Below are positions 1 to 7,911 of a DNA stretch of 27,289 nucleotides, piece by piece; within the stretch, counting starts at the first letter, position 1, and each line of letters opens with the position of its first letter. This DNA is from JBOHBN01 sp050698355 (lineage in GTDB: Bacteria; Actinomycetota; Actinomycetes; Streptosporangiales; WHST01), in assembly GCA_050698355.1 (NCBI GenBank), contig JBOHBN010000151.1, positions 1-27,289 on the forward strand. Reading direction: 5' to 3'. The notes below the pieces were generated by a model that did no database searches, was not told the origin of the DNA, and saw nothing but the letters and a program-made list of their open reading frames with translations. Made by a program: the position numbers and the translations under genes.

Positions 1-462
1 GGACACGAATGTGCTGATCGGCGTGAACCCCTTGCTCATGTCCAGGCCGAACAGCTCACCGATGTAGAAAGACGCGAGGATCATGTTCAGCGGCGCCACC
101 GGGGTCCAGCCCAGCCAGTACATCCACGAGGTGATGCCGTTGACGTGACCGGCGAGCCGCGGCCACTTGCGGTACGCCGGTGCCGCGTACGTCGGCGACC
201 CACCGGTGCGGTCGGGCATCATGCCGGACAGCTCCGCGAGCAGCAGGCACAGCATCCAACCAGTGAGGGTGAAGAAGATGATGATGGGGACGTAGGACGC
301 ACCGAACGTCGTCACGAAAACGGGCGCCGAGCCGGTAACGAGGATCGTGCCGGCGAGGCCGATGACGAACGCGCCCCACCAGTTGGTGCCCTTGTCCAGA
401 CTCTCGCCGTTGCCGAACGTGACGTCGGACGTCACCGTCGGTCCAGGGCCTGTTTCAGACAT
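1..462 (-). CDS. APC-superfamily amino acid/amine permease, N-terminal part (cut by window edge)
   Basis: Reading the minus strand from the ATG at 462 gives 154 codons that stay open to the left edge, so only the N-terminus is present. After a polar stretch of about 28 residues come hydrophobic segments typical of APC permeases: a first helix with WWGAFVIGLAGTILVTGSAP, a second with IIIFFTLTGWMLCLLLAEL, then the polar loop SGMMPDRTGGSPTYA, which matches the family pattern after helix 2, and a third starting near GITSWMYWLGW. A good ribosome site (AGGGAGG) lies about 7 nt upstream. It is the last visible gene of the minus-strand operon, 64 bp after the GmaS-like ligase. By context it probably imports the amine or amino acid used by the pathway; substrate is inferred, family is seen. 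Confidence 0.85.
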   Translation of the reverse strand, partial: MSETGPGPTVTSDVTFGNGESLDKGTNWWGAFVIGLAGTILVTGSAPVFVTTFGASYVPIIIFFTLTGWMLCLLLAELSGMMPDRTGGSPTYAAPAYRKWPRLAGHVNGITSWMYWLGWTPVAPLNMILASFYIGELFGLDMSKGFTPISTFVS

Positions 463-526
463 GCGCCTACCTCCCTGCGGCCCCCGTGGGACCAGCACCG
501 CACGCGCAACGGCGTGCGCGAACAGG

Positions 527-1900
527 TCAGAACATGGTGAGGTACTTGTTGATCTCCCAGTCGCTGACGCGGCTGTGGTAGTCGGCGAACTCGGCGCGCT
601 TCACCTCGGCGAAGTAGTCGACATAGTCGCCGTCGCGGACTTGCCCCAGCGCCGCGCGCAACACGTCGTCGCGGGTCAGCTCCTCCATCGCCTCGGGCAG
701 GATGGCCGGCAGCCGAGTGATGCCCCGTGCCTCGATCTCGGCCAGTGAGCAGGCGTACAGATTGTCGCGCACCGGCTCGCCCGGGCTGAGGTTTCTGTCG
801 ATGCCGTCCATGCCCGCGGCGAGCAGCGCTGTGGCGGCGAGGTACGGGTTCGCCGAACCGTCCACGCCACGGTGCTCGATCCGCCCGGGCTCGGGCACCC
901 GCAGCATGACCGTACGGTTGTTGCCGCCGTAGGCGTTGTACGCGGGCGCCCATGTCGATCCCGTATTCGGGGCGCCGACCCCGACGCGCTTGTAGGAGTT
1001 CACCGTCGGGCAGATCACGCCCGCGATCGCTCGGCCGTGTTCGATGAGGCCGCCCATGAACTGGTACGCGAGCTCGGACAGGCCGAGCCCCTGCGGGTCG
1101 GCCGACGTCTCGAAGAGCGCCGAGTCGGAGCCGTCCCACAGGCTGACGTGCAGGTGCAAGCCATTACCGGTGAACTGAGTGAACGGCTTCGGCATGAACG
1201 TGGCCGCCATGCCCGCCTCGTGCGCCAGCATGTGCACCATGTAGCGGAAGAAGATCGCACGGTCGGCGGTGGTGAGCGCGTCGGCGTACTCGAAGTTCTG
1301 CTCGAACTGGCCGTTGCCGTCCTCGTGGTCGTTGGCGTAGTTCGACCAACCGAGCTCATTCAGGTGGGACGACACCGTGGACAGGTGATCCCACATCCGG
1401 CTCAGGCCCTTGACCTCGTAGCAGGGCTTGTCGGAGTAGTCGAGGCTGTCGGCGAGCTCGATGCCGCCGTCGCCGGTACGCCGCACCAGCATGTACTCGG
1501 CCTCGATGCCCGTCTTGAACTCCCAGCCGCGCTCCTCGCGTAGCCGGTCCATCTGCCGACGCAGGATCACCCGCGGCGCGTACGGCCATGGCTCGCCTTC
1601 GACGTGCGGGTCGCAGTGCAGCACCGCCACCTGTGGGCGCCACGGCAACCTGGTGTAGGAGGAGGGGTCGGGGATCGCCATCAGGTCCGGGTCGGACGGG
1701 TTCTGGCCCATCGCACCGGCGGCGAACCCCGCGAAGCCGGCGCCGTCGGTGAGCAGGGCCTCCACGCTCTGCGCCGGGACCATCTTCGCGCACGGCTTGC
1801 CGTGCATGTCCACGAACATGGCGAGGAAGAACTCGATCCCGTCCTCCTCGGCCTGCTTGACCATGCGTTCGCGCTCTTCGTTCAGTAGGTCGGGGTGCAC
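527..1900 (-). CDS. gmaS: Glutamine-synthetase-like ligase, gamma-glutamylmethylamide synthetase (GmaS) candidate
   Basis: The protein (457 aa from the GTG at 1900) is a glutamine synthetase family member of the GlnT/GmaS branch. Visible motifs include FVDMHGKPCAKMVP near the N-terminus, the beta-barrel motif GNGLHLHVSLWDG, NSYKRVG and NRTVMLRVPEPGRIEHRG in the ATP-binding catalytic half. In this branch the enzyme uses ATP to join glutamate to an amine; the methylamine enzyme makes gamma-glutamylmethylamide. The frame is open to GTG 1945, but GTG 1900 has a textbook AGGAGG six bases upstream, so I chose it. The gene lies just after mgsC and just before the permease. A plain glutamine synthetase or a glutamate-polyamine ligase cannot be excluded from sequence alone; the methylamine assignment rests on the Mgs and Mgd neighbours. 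Confidence 0.8.
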   Translation of the reverse strand: MHPDLLNEERERMVKQAEEDGIEFFLAMFVDMHGKPCAKMVPAQSVEALLTDGAGFAGFAAGAMGQNPSDPDLMAIPDPSSYTRLPWRPQVAVLHCDPHVEGEPWPYAPRVILRRQMDRLREERGWEFKTGIEAEYMLVRRTGDGGIELADSLDYSDKPCYEVKGLSRMWDHLSTVSSHLNELGWSNYANDHEDGNGQFEQNFEYADALTTADRAIFFRYMVHMLAHEAGMAATFMPKPFTQFTGNGLHLHVSLWDGSDSALFETSADPQGLGLSELAYQFMGGLIEHGRAIAGVICPTVNSYKRVGVGAPNTGSTWAPAYNAYGGNNRTVMLRVPEPGRIEHRGVDGSANPYLAATALLAAGMDGIDRNLSPGEPVRDNLYACSLAEIEARGITRLPAILPEAMEELTRDDVLRAALGQVRDGDYVDYFAEVKRAEFADYHSRVSDWEINKYLTMF

Positions 1901-1949
1901 GGTGCTCCTCCTCGCGTCGCTTACTCGGCCCGGTGAGTCCGCCACGCAG

Positions 1950-3317
1950 CTACCAGCCGCTCTTCGGGTGGCCTGGTACCCAATCGGTTCCCACCAGTGG
2001 CACCTGCGCCATCGCCGCCGCCTCGATGGTGAGAGCGGCGAGGTCCTCCGGCTCCAGGTTGTGCACGTTCGACTTGCCGCAGGCGCGCGCGAGCGTGGCC
2101 AGTTCCATGGTCAGCGCCTTCAGGTAGCCGGTGACCCGGCGGGCACCCCACTCCGGATCCAGGCGGGCCTCCAGCGTCGGATCCTGAGTAGTGATGCCGA
2201 CCGGGCAGCGCCCGGTCTGCATCCGGTCGCAGTACCCCGGAGCCGTGCCGAGCGCGGCATAGTCCGCCGTCGCGTCGTGTTCTTCGCCGTCCTGGACGTA
2301 GGTGCGGCTGTTGCACCCCAACGCTATGAGCGACGCGACGCCGATCGACACCGCGTCCGCGCCGAGCGCGAGCGCCTTGGCCACGTCGGCTCCGGTACGG
2401 ACGCCGCCGGAGACGATGAGCTGCACCTGGTCTTCCATGCCGACCTCGCGCAACGCCTCCGCGGCCAGGCGTACGGCCGGAAGCGACGGGATACCCGCGT
2501 TCTCGAGGAACACGTCCTGGGTCGCGGCGGTGCCGCCCTGCATCCCGTCGACCACGACGACATCCGCACCCGCGGCGACGGCGAGCTTCACGTCGTTGGT
2601 GACTCGCGTCGCGCCGACCTTCACGTAGATCGGCTTCTCCCAAGAAGTCGCCTCGCGCAACTCCTCCAGCTTGATCCGCAGGTCATCGGGCCCGACCCAG
2701 TCCGGGTGCCTGCTCGCCGACCGCTGGTCGATACCGGGCGGCAGTGTACGCATCGCGGCGACCCGTTCGCTCACCTTCTGGCCGAGCAGCATCCCACCGC
2801 CGCCGGGCTTCGCGCCCTGGCCGATCACCACCTCGATCGCGTCCGCGGCGCGCAGGTCGGTGGGATTGAACCCGTACCGCGACGGCAGGCACTGATAGAC
2901 GAGCGTCTTGGACGCCTTGCGCTCCTCCTGGGTCATGCCGCCGTCACCGGTCGTGGTGGAGGTGCCGACTGTCGTCGCCGCCCGGCCGAGCGCCTCCTTG
3001 GCGTGCGCGGACAGTGCACCGAAGCTCATCCCCGCGATGGTTATCGGGATGGCGAGCTCGATCGGCTTGCTCGCGAACCGGCTGCCGAGCACGGTCGCGG
3101 TATCGCACCTCTCCCGGTACCCCTCGAGCGGGTACCGGGACGCGGACGCGGTGAGGAACACCAGGTCGTCGAACGTCGGCACGGCTCGCTTCGCGCCCCA
3201 GCCGCGGATCTCGTACCTGCCTTGCTCGGCCATCTCCTGGATGTGCGCGATGGTCTGCGGCGGGTAGGTGTGGCTCGCCCGCAGTTGGTCGACCGGCGGT
3301 GGCGTGGAGTCAGGCAT
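1950..3317 (-). CDS. mgsC: FMN-binding glutamate synthase domain protein, N-methylglutamate synthase subunit C candidate (MgsC/GlxD type)
   Basis: This 455-aa protein is a stand-alone version of the FMN/synthase domain of glutamate synthase. It shows the GMSFGALS motif near residue 98, GDGGMTQ, IGQGAKPGGGGMLLG with KVSERVA, the barrel strand VKVGATRV, and DVVVVDGMQGGTAATQ followed by LIVSGGVRTGADVAKALALGADAV. Cysteines in IALGCNS, GYCDRM and TGRCPVGITTQ sit where the family binds an iron-sulfur cluster, though the first two are separated by a stretch of about 27 residues. In N-methylglutamate synthase this subunit joins the released amine to 2-oxoglutarate, by analogy with glutamate synthase. 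It starts one base after the mgsB stop, with AGGAG about 13 nt upstream inside mgsB, which indicates coupled translation. The alternative is a GlxD-like protein of unknown function. Confidence 0.88.
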   Translation of the reverse strand: MPDSTPPPVDQLRASHTYPPQTIAHIQEMAEQGRYEIRGWGAKRAVPTFDDLVFLTASASRYPLEGYRERCDTATVLGSRFASKPIELAIPITIAGMSFGALSAHAKEALGRAATTVGTSTTTGDGGMTQEERKASKTLVYQCLPSRYGFNPTDLRAADAIEVVIGQGAKPGGGGMLLGQKVSERVAAMRTLPPGIDQRSASRHPDWVGPDDLRIKLEELREATSWEKPIYVKVGATRVTNDVKLAVAAGADVVVVDGMQGGTAATQDVFLENAGIPSLPAVRLAAEALREVGMEDQVQLIVSGGVRTGADVAKALALGADAVSIGVASLIALGCNSRTYVQDGEEHDATADYAALGTAPGYCDRMQTGRCPVGITTQDPTLEARLDPEWGARRVTGYLKALTMELATLARACGKSNVHNLEPEDLAALTIEAAAMAQVPLVGTDWVPGHPKSGW

Positions 3318-3318
3318 A

Positions 3319-4014
3319 TTAGTACTTCTGCTCCTTCAGCGCGTCGAAGTTGTACAGCTGCTTGGCCGAGGCCACGCGGGTGACGTTCTGCGGGTCGACG
3401 TGGTCGAAGGCCGCCTGCTTGACGAGCTTTTCGACGGTGTCGACGTCCCGTTCGGTGAGGTCTTCGACGCGGGCGTCGGAGCCGAGCGAGCCGATCGACC
3501 CGGCCACGTAGATCACCGTCTCGTACAGGGAGTCGCCGAGCGCGTGCCCGGCATCGCCGCCGACGAGGATCGTGCCGGCCTGCGCCATGAACCCGCTCAT
3601 GTGGCCGACGTCGCCACCCACCAGCACGGTGCCGCCCTTGAGCGAGATCCCCGCGCGTGAGGACGCGTCCCCCTCGATCACGAGCAGGCCGCCGTGGCTG
3701 GACGCGCCCGCGCACTCCGACGCGTTGCCCTTGATCCACACCGTGCCACTCATCAGGTTCTCCGCGACCGACCAGCCGACGAACCCGTCGACCGTCACGT
3801 CCGGCCCGTCGCCGAGGCCCCCGATGAAGTACCCAGCGGCGCCCTCGATGCGTACGTCGACGCGGTTGGTCAGGCCGACCGCGAGATTATGCCGTCCCGA
3901 GGGGTGCAGGATCCTCGCAGCGGCACCGTCGGGCAGCCGCGCGAGCTCCCGGTTGATCTCGCGGGTGGACTGTTCCACGCAGTCGAACACCGCGGGCTCC
4001 ATCAGACCGTCCAT
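3319..4014 (-). CDS. mgsB: GXGXG-motif glutamate synthase-like subunit, N-methylglutamate synthase subunit B candidate (MgsB/GlxC type)
   Basis: A 231-aa protein built almost wholly of right-handed beta-helix repeats rich in G-x-x-G-x-x-x-G, seen in TVWIKGNASECAGASSHGG, LLVIEGDASSRAGISLKGG, TVLVGGDVGHMSGFMAQAG and TILVGGDAGHALGDSLYE. This is the C-terminal alpha-subunit domain of glutamate synthase as a separate polypeptide, a structural domain without its own catalytic site. It overlaps the mgsA stop. ATG 4014 is preferred because GGAGG lies 10 nt upstream; a second ATG at 4002 overlaps the mgsA stop as TGATG and would shorten the protein by four residues. It is sandwiched between the amidotransferase and FMN subunits, as in other split glutamate-synthase-like clusters. 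Confidence 0.88.
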   Translation of the reverse strand: MDGLMEPAVFDCVEQSTREINRELARLPDGAAARILHPSGRHNLAVGLTNRVDVRIEGAAGYFIGGLGDGPDVTVDGFVGWSVAENLMSGTVWIKGNASECAGASSHGGLLVIEGDASSRAGISLKGGTVLVGGDVGHMSGFMAQAGTILVGGDAGHALGDSLYETVIYVAGSIGSLGSDARVEDLTERDVDTVEKLVKQAAFDHVDPQNVTRVASAKQLYNFDALKEQKY

Positions 4015-4898
4015 GCGTGAATCTCCTCCGGCATCGGCTCGAACACCTCCGCCTTCTCCACACCGGGCAGCGACGCGAGCGCGTGGTACTCCGAGCCGAA
4101 CGCGACGTACTCATCGGTCTCGGCGACCACCGCGGGCTTGCAGGCGAACGAGTCGCGGAGGACGGCGAACTCCGTCGCCGTGGCGACCAGCAGGGTGTAG
4201 AACCCGTCCAGGTCCTTCAACACCAGGCGCAACGCGTCCTCCAAAGTGGCGCCCCCGCGCATCTGCCAGGCGATGTATCGCGCGCACACCTCGGTGTCGT
4301 TGTCGGTGACGAACCCGATGCCCTCGCGCGCGAGCTTGCGGCGCACCGTCGCGTAGTTGGAGAACGAGCCGTTGTGTACGAGCGCCAGGTCGGGCGCGGT
4401 GACGAACGGGTGCGAGTGGTCGGTCGTGACCGCGGACTCCGTGGCCAGCCTGGTATGGCCGACGCCCTGGTAACCGGTGCGCCGCTCGATCTCGAACCGG
4501 TCGCAGATCTCCCGCGGCGCGCCGACGTCCTTGAACACCTCGACCGCGGTACCGAAGCCCACCACGACCAGCTCCGGCTCGGCGGCGAGCAGGGCTTCGC
4601 GGATGTTCTCCGCGGTGCCCGCCGCCACGTATGACGCGCCGCCGGCGTAGGTGGACTCGAGCCGGACTTCCCCGCCCAGCAGCTCGGTCGCCCGGCCGGC
4701 GACCGTTGCGGGGTCCGTACCTGCAGACAACCGGACGCTGAACCGGAGCTCGCCGCTCGGCACCGCGTCTCCGTACAGCGCGATGCCGGCGGAGTCCGGC
4801 CCGCGCGTGCTCATACAGTCGAGCATTGACGTGAGCAACGTCCCTAGTTGCGGCCGCAGGAACGGCTGCTTCAGATGAAGGCCAACGATTCCGCACAT
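4002..4898 (-). CDS. mgsA: Class II glutamine amidotransferase, N-methylglutamate synthase subunit A candidate (MgsA/GlxB type)
   Basis: A 298-aa Ntn-hydrolase amidotransferase. Removing Met1 would expose the nucleophile Cys2 in MCGIVGLHLK. Other family marks are STRGPDSAGIALY, VGHTRLATES, the DHSHPF loop, LALVHNGSFSNY and FVTDNDTEVCARY, and FACKPAVVAETDEYVAFGSEYHAL toward the C-terminus. The domain hydrolyses an amide of glutamate and channels the released amine to the FMN subunit; in N-methylglutamate synthase the amide would be gamma-glutamylmethylamide. GAGGAG lies nine bases before ATG 4898. It is the first enzyme gene of the minus-strand operon, 158 bp downstream of the GntR gene, and that gap carries a candidate promoter and operator. 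Alternatives are the GlxB protein or another class II amidotransferase acting on glutamine. Confidence 0.88.
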   Translation of the reverse strand: MCGIVGLHLKQPFLRPQLGTLLTSMLDCMSTRGPDSAGIALYGDAVPSGELRFSVRLSAGTDPATVAGRATELLGGEVRLESTYAGGASYVAAGTAENIREALLAAEPELVVVGFGTAVEVFKDVGAPREICDRFEIERRTGYQGVGHTRLATESAVTTDHSHPFVTAPDLALVHNGSFSNYATVRRKLAREGIGFVTDNDTEVCARYIAWQMRGGATLEDALRLVLKDLDGFYTLLVATATEFAVLRDSFACKPAVVAETDEYVAFGSEYHALASLPGVEKAEVFEPMPEEIHAWTV

Positions 4899-4941
4899 TC
4901 GTCATCGCTCCTCGAGACGCGTGCCTCAGGTGGCATCGGTC

Positions 4942-4971
4942 ATGGGTCTAAGGTTCGAACCACAGACCAAT
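4942..4971. promoter_or_regulatory. Candidate operator dyad upstream of mgsA
   Basis: An imperfect palindrome centred at 4956/4957. The core GGTTCGAACC (4952-4961) is perfect, and outer arms GGTCT (4945-4949) and AGACC (4964-4968) pair with two unpaired bases on each side; two further pairs extend it. It lies just downstream of the candidate mgs promoter, where a repressor would block transcription. The likely users are the GntR-type or HTH-cupin regulators next door; this is inferred. Confidence 0.45.
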
Positions 4972-4981
4972 CACCGAAATG

Positions 4982-5011
4982 ATGCAACACCGCGGCGCAG
5001 CCGCCTGTCAA
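4982..5011 (-). promoter_or_regulatory. Candidate sigma-70-type promoter for the mgs operon
   Basis: On the minus strand a perfect TTGACA (5011-5006) is followed after 18 bp by TTGCAT (4987-4982). A short hairpin GCGGC-N3-GCCGC occupies the spacer. Transcription would begin near 4975, immediately before the dyad at 4942-4971. The -10 element is poor, so only the -35 is convincing. Confidence 0.35.
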
Positions 5012-5056
5012 GGGTTGTTCGTTCGGCCGCCGCTGACGATCACGCGCACCAGCTGC

Positions 5057-5788
5057 TCACTGTGGCCGGGATCGCTGCGTACTGCGCTTGCGCCGGCTAT
5101 CTTGCAGCACGATCACCCGCAGCTGCTCGCGAGTACGCTCGATGTGCTCTGTCATGAGCGACGATGCATGCCCGGCGTCCTTGCCACGGATCGCCTCGTA
5201 GATCTCTCGATGGTCGGTCAGCGACTCCGCCACCGGCTCGACGTATTCCAGCAGGTCGTGCGGGCTGAACAGCGCCCCGCGTGCCTGGTCGATGCCCGCC
5301 TGCAGGCGGGTGTTCTTCGACGCTCGCGCCACCGCGCTGTGGAACCGGGAATCGGACAGCCGGAACGCCGCCCGGCTCTCCGCTGACTCCATCATCGTGA
5401 TCGCGCTTCGCAGCTGGGTGAGATCGCCACGGTCCCGACGCTGCGCCGCCAACCCGGCAGCGTGTTGCTCCAGCGCCATGCGAAAGTCGATGATCTCGTC
5501 CATCTCGCCACGCTGCTCGCGCACGTGCTCGCGCCACTCGCTGAACGGCCTGGACAGCTGGGTGACGAACGTCCCACCGTTCGCGCCGCGCCGTACCTCC
5601 ACGTATCCCCGCGCGGCGAGCGACTTGATCGCCTCGCGCAAGCTCGCGCGCGCCACGCCGAGCTCCTCGGCGAGCTCACGTTCGGGCGGCAACCGATCGC
5701 CGGGGCCGAGCTCGCCACGGTGGATCATGCCGCGGATGTGCTCCGCGACCCCCTCCGTCAGGCGCATCGACGTCAACGGGCTTGCCAT
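5057..5788 (-). CDS. GntR-family transcriptional regulator, FadR/FCD subfamily
   Basis: From ATG 5788 the protein has 243 residues. The N-terminal winged helix is clear: VAEHIRGMIHRGELGPGDRLPPERELAEELG, then VARASLREAIKSLAARGYVEVRRG and GGTFV. The C-terminal part (about residues 100-230) is the all-helical FCD effector domain, with IDFRMALEQHAAGLAA, DSRFHSAVARAS and DHREIYEAIRGKDAGHASSLMTEHI, which carries the Asp/His metal-type ligands of the family. FadR/FCD regulators usually bind small carboxylates and repress nearby operons. The frame extends upstream to GTG 5866, but ATG 5788 has a TACCCT box seven bases before it, consistent with leaderless transcription, and keeps the divergent promoter region free. 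It lies upstream of mgsA in the same direction and divergent to the HTH-cupin gene. Confidence 0.88.
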   Translation of the reverse strand: MASPLTSMRLTEGVAEHIRGMIHRGELGPGDRLPPERELAEELGVARASLREAIKSLAARGYVEVRRGANGGTFVTQLSRPFSEWREHVREQRGEMDEIIDFRMALEQHAAGLAAQRRDRGDLTQLRSAITMMESAESRAAFRLSDSRFHSAVARASKNTRLQAGIDQARGALFSPHDLLEYVEPVAESLTDHREIYEAIRGKDAGHASSLMTEHIERTREQLRVIVLQDSRRKRSTQRSRPQ

Positions 5789-5795
5789 GCCCGCC

Positions 5796-5801
5796 AGGGT
5801 A
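5796..5801 (-). promoter_or_regulatory. Candidate leaderless -10 box for the GntR gene
   Basis: TACCCT (TANNNT type) on the minus strand ends seven bases before ATG 5788, the spacing expected of leaderless actinobacterial transcripts. No Shine-Dalgarno sequence of normal strength precedes this ATG. Confidence 0.35.
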
Positions 5802-5868
5802 GCCCCGCCGTTGCGGTCTTTCGCACCGGTTACGGCTACAGTCCCGGGGCAGGATGGAGGGAGCACAC

Positions 5869-6468
5869 GTGACGGCGGAGGACGACACTCGGCTCGAAGA
5901 GGCGCTCGAGCAGCTCATCGCGGAACGGGTCCGCGAGTTTCGTGCCGCACTCGGCTGGAGCGTCACCCAGCTCGCCGAGCGCAGCGGGTTGTCCAAGAGC
6001 ATGCTGTCGAAGATCGAGAACGCGAAGGCGTCCAGCAGCCTCGGTACCCTCGCCCGGCTCAGCGAGGCGCTCTCGGTGCCGGTGACGGCGTTCTTCCGCG
6101 GTCTGGACGAGGAACACGACGTCCTGCACATCAAGGCGGGCCGCGGCCTCGACATCGAGCACCGCGGGTCGCGCTCCGGCTCGCGGTACCAGTTGCTCGG
6201 GCGGATGCGGTATCCGTACGACCTGCTGGAGCCGGTACTGGTCACGATCACAAGACGCAGCAAGATCTTCCCGCTGTACCAGCACCAGGGCACCGAGCTG
6301 CTGTACATACTGGAAGGGAAGATGACGTACTCGGTTGGCGACGACAGATACGACCTGGACCTAGGTGACGCCTTGCAGTTCGCAGGCGAGGTGCCGCACG
6401 GTCCGGTCGAGATGGGCGAGCTGCCGGTCAGGTTCCTCACCATCAAGGCGTTGCCTTCGAGCGGATGA
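5869..6468 (+). CDS. XRE-type HTH and cupin domain transcriptional regulator
   Basis: From GTG 5869 the protein has 199 residues. Residues 20-75 form an XRE helix-turn-helix (GWSVTQLAERSGLSKSMLSKIENAKASSSLGTLARL). Residues 115-195 form a small beta-barrel cupin in which His139, Glu143 and His177 (PLYQHQGTELLYILEG and EVPHGPVEM) are positioned like cupin metal ligands. Such one-domain-each regulators often control amine or amino acid degradation genes and sense the substrate in the cupin. ATG 5854 is in frame five codons upstream, but GTG 5869 is preceded by GGAGGG with normal spacing formed partly from that ATG region, so it is the likelier start. It is divergent from the GntR gene and is followed 134 bp later by mgdA. 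Confidence 0.85.
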   Translation: MTAEDDTRLEEALEQLIAERVREFRAALGWSVTQLAERSGLSKSMLSKIENAKASSSLGTLARLSEALSVPVTAFFRGLDEEHDVLHIKAGRGLDIEHRGSRSGSRYQLLGRMRYPYDLLEPVLVTITRRSKIFPLYQHQGTELLYILEGKMTYSVGDDRYDLDLGDALQFAGEVPHGPVEMGELPVRFLTIKALPSSG

Positions 6469-6602
6469 ATTCGCTCACAGGCATTGCGTTCAACGGGGTG
6501 CGCGTTGTTGCATGGTGTTCACCAGCAGGCGACAGTGTTTCCTGTGATGCCTAGAGCGCAGCGACAGCGGCCGGCGGTCACAGGTACCACGAGGGAGACA
6601 AC

Positions 6603-7892
6603 GTGAGCAGAACGCGCGGGCCCAGGTATTCCGCGTTTCGGCTGCTACAGCAGGGTCTTGCCAAGAAGGAGTGGCCGGCGGCGTGGTATGAGAACGAGCT
6701 ACGCCCCAGCTACGACGTGGTCATCATCGGCGGCGGTGTGCACGGCTTGGCGGCCGCGTACTACCTGGCGAAGAACCACGGCATCACCAACGTCGCCGTG
6801 CTCGACAAGAGCTACATCGGCAGCGGCGGTTCCGGCCGCAACACCGCGATCGTCCGGTCCAACTACCTCACGCCTGAGGGTGTCGCGTTCTACGACCGGT
6901 CGGTCAGGCTCTACGAGGGGCTCGCCGCCGACCTGAACTTCAACGTCATGTTCGCCCAGCGCGGGCACATGACTCTGGCGCACAACGACTCGTCGCTGCG
7001 CACGATGCGGTGGCGCGCCGAGGTGAACAAGGTGCAGGGCGTCGACTCCAAGGTCATCGGCCCGGACGAGATCAAGCGGCGGGTTCCGTATCTCGACGTC
7101 TCACCGCAAGCGCGGCATCCCATCCAGGGTGCGCTGTACCACCCCCCGGGCGGCATCATCAGGCACGACGCGGTGGTGTGGGGGTATGCACGCGGCGCGC
7201 ACGCCGCTGGAGTGCACATCCACCAGCACACCACCGTGCAGGACATCGAGGTATCCGGCGGCAATGGGGATCGGCGGGACGGGATGGGCAGGGTCACCGG
7301 CGTGGTCACCGACAGGGGGCGCATCGCCGCGGGCACGGTGCTGAACGCGACCGCCGGTTGGGCCACGACGATCGCGGACATGGTCGACCTGCCGTTGCCC
7401 ATCGAGACCTTCCCGCTGCAGGCCGCGGTCACCGAGCCGGTCCGGCCGTTCCTCCACACGGTGATCGTCTCCGGGTCCCTGCACGTGTACGTCAGCCAGA
7501 CCGACCGCGGGGAGCTGGTCTTCGGGGCGAGCGTCGACCCGTTCACCTCGTACTCGATGCGCGGGTCGCTGGAGTTCATCGAGGGCTTGGCGGGCCACGT
7601 GCTCCAGCTGATGCCAGCGCTGTCCAAGATGCGGCTGCTGCGGCAGTGGGCCGGCCTCTGCGACATGACGCCCGACTTCAGCCCGATCATGGGTCGTACG
7701 CCGGTCGGCGGGTTCTACGTCGACGTCGGGTGGGGCACGTACGGGTTCAAGGCGGGTCCCGTGAGCGGCGAGGCGATGGCCGCCTGCATCGCCGAGCAGC
7801 GCACGCCGGAGATCATCACCGCCTTCGGACTCGACCGGTTCGACCACGGCGACCTGGTCGGCGAGAAGGGCGCCGCGTCGGTGGGCCACTGA
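6603..7892 (+). CDS. mgdA: N-methylglutamate dehydrogenase subunit A candidate (SoxB-type sarcosine oxidase beta subunit)
   Basis: This 429-aa flavoprotein matches the beta subunit of heterotetrameric sarcosine oxidase along its whole length. The FAD site is YDVVIIGGGVHGLAAAYYLAKNHG (around residues 37-60), followed by GRNTAIVRSNYL. GIIRHDAVVWGYARGA near residue 188 aligns with the stretch containing the His that carries covalent FMN in the enzyme; His188 is the matching residue. VYVSQTDRGELVFGA and CDMTPDFSPIMGRTPVGGFYVDVGWGTYGFK complete the C-terminal half. The subunit oxidises the N-methyl group. GTG 6603 has GAGGGAG just upstream. It opens the four-gene set B-D-A-G. From sequence alone it could be true sarcosine oxidase; the GmaS/Mgs genes favour N-methylglutamate. 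Confidence 0.88.
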   Translation: MSRTRGPRYSAFRLLQQGLAKKEWPAAWYENELRPSYDVVIIGGGVHGLAAAYYLAKNHGITNVAVLDKSYIGSGGSGRNTAIVRSNYLTPEGVAFYDRSVRLYEGLAADLNFNVMFAQRGHMTLAHNDSSLRTMRWRAEVNKVQGVDSKVIGPDEIKRRVPYLDVSPQARHPIQGALYHPPGGIIRHDAVVWGYARGAHAAGVHIHQHTTVQDIEVSGGNGDRRDGMGRVTGVVTDRGRIAAGTVLNATAGWATTIADMVDLPLPIETFPLQAAVTEPVRPFLHTVIVSGSLHVYVSQTDRGELVFGASVDPFTSYSMRGSLEFIEGLAGHVLQLMPALSKMRLLRQWAGLCDMTPDFSPIMGRTPVGGFYVDVGWGTYGFKAGPVSGEAMAACIAEQRTPEIITAFGLDRFDHGDLVGEKGAASVGH

Positions 7893-7911
7893 TGAAGGAG
7901 CTGATCGCGCG

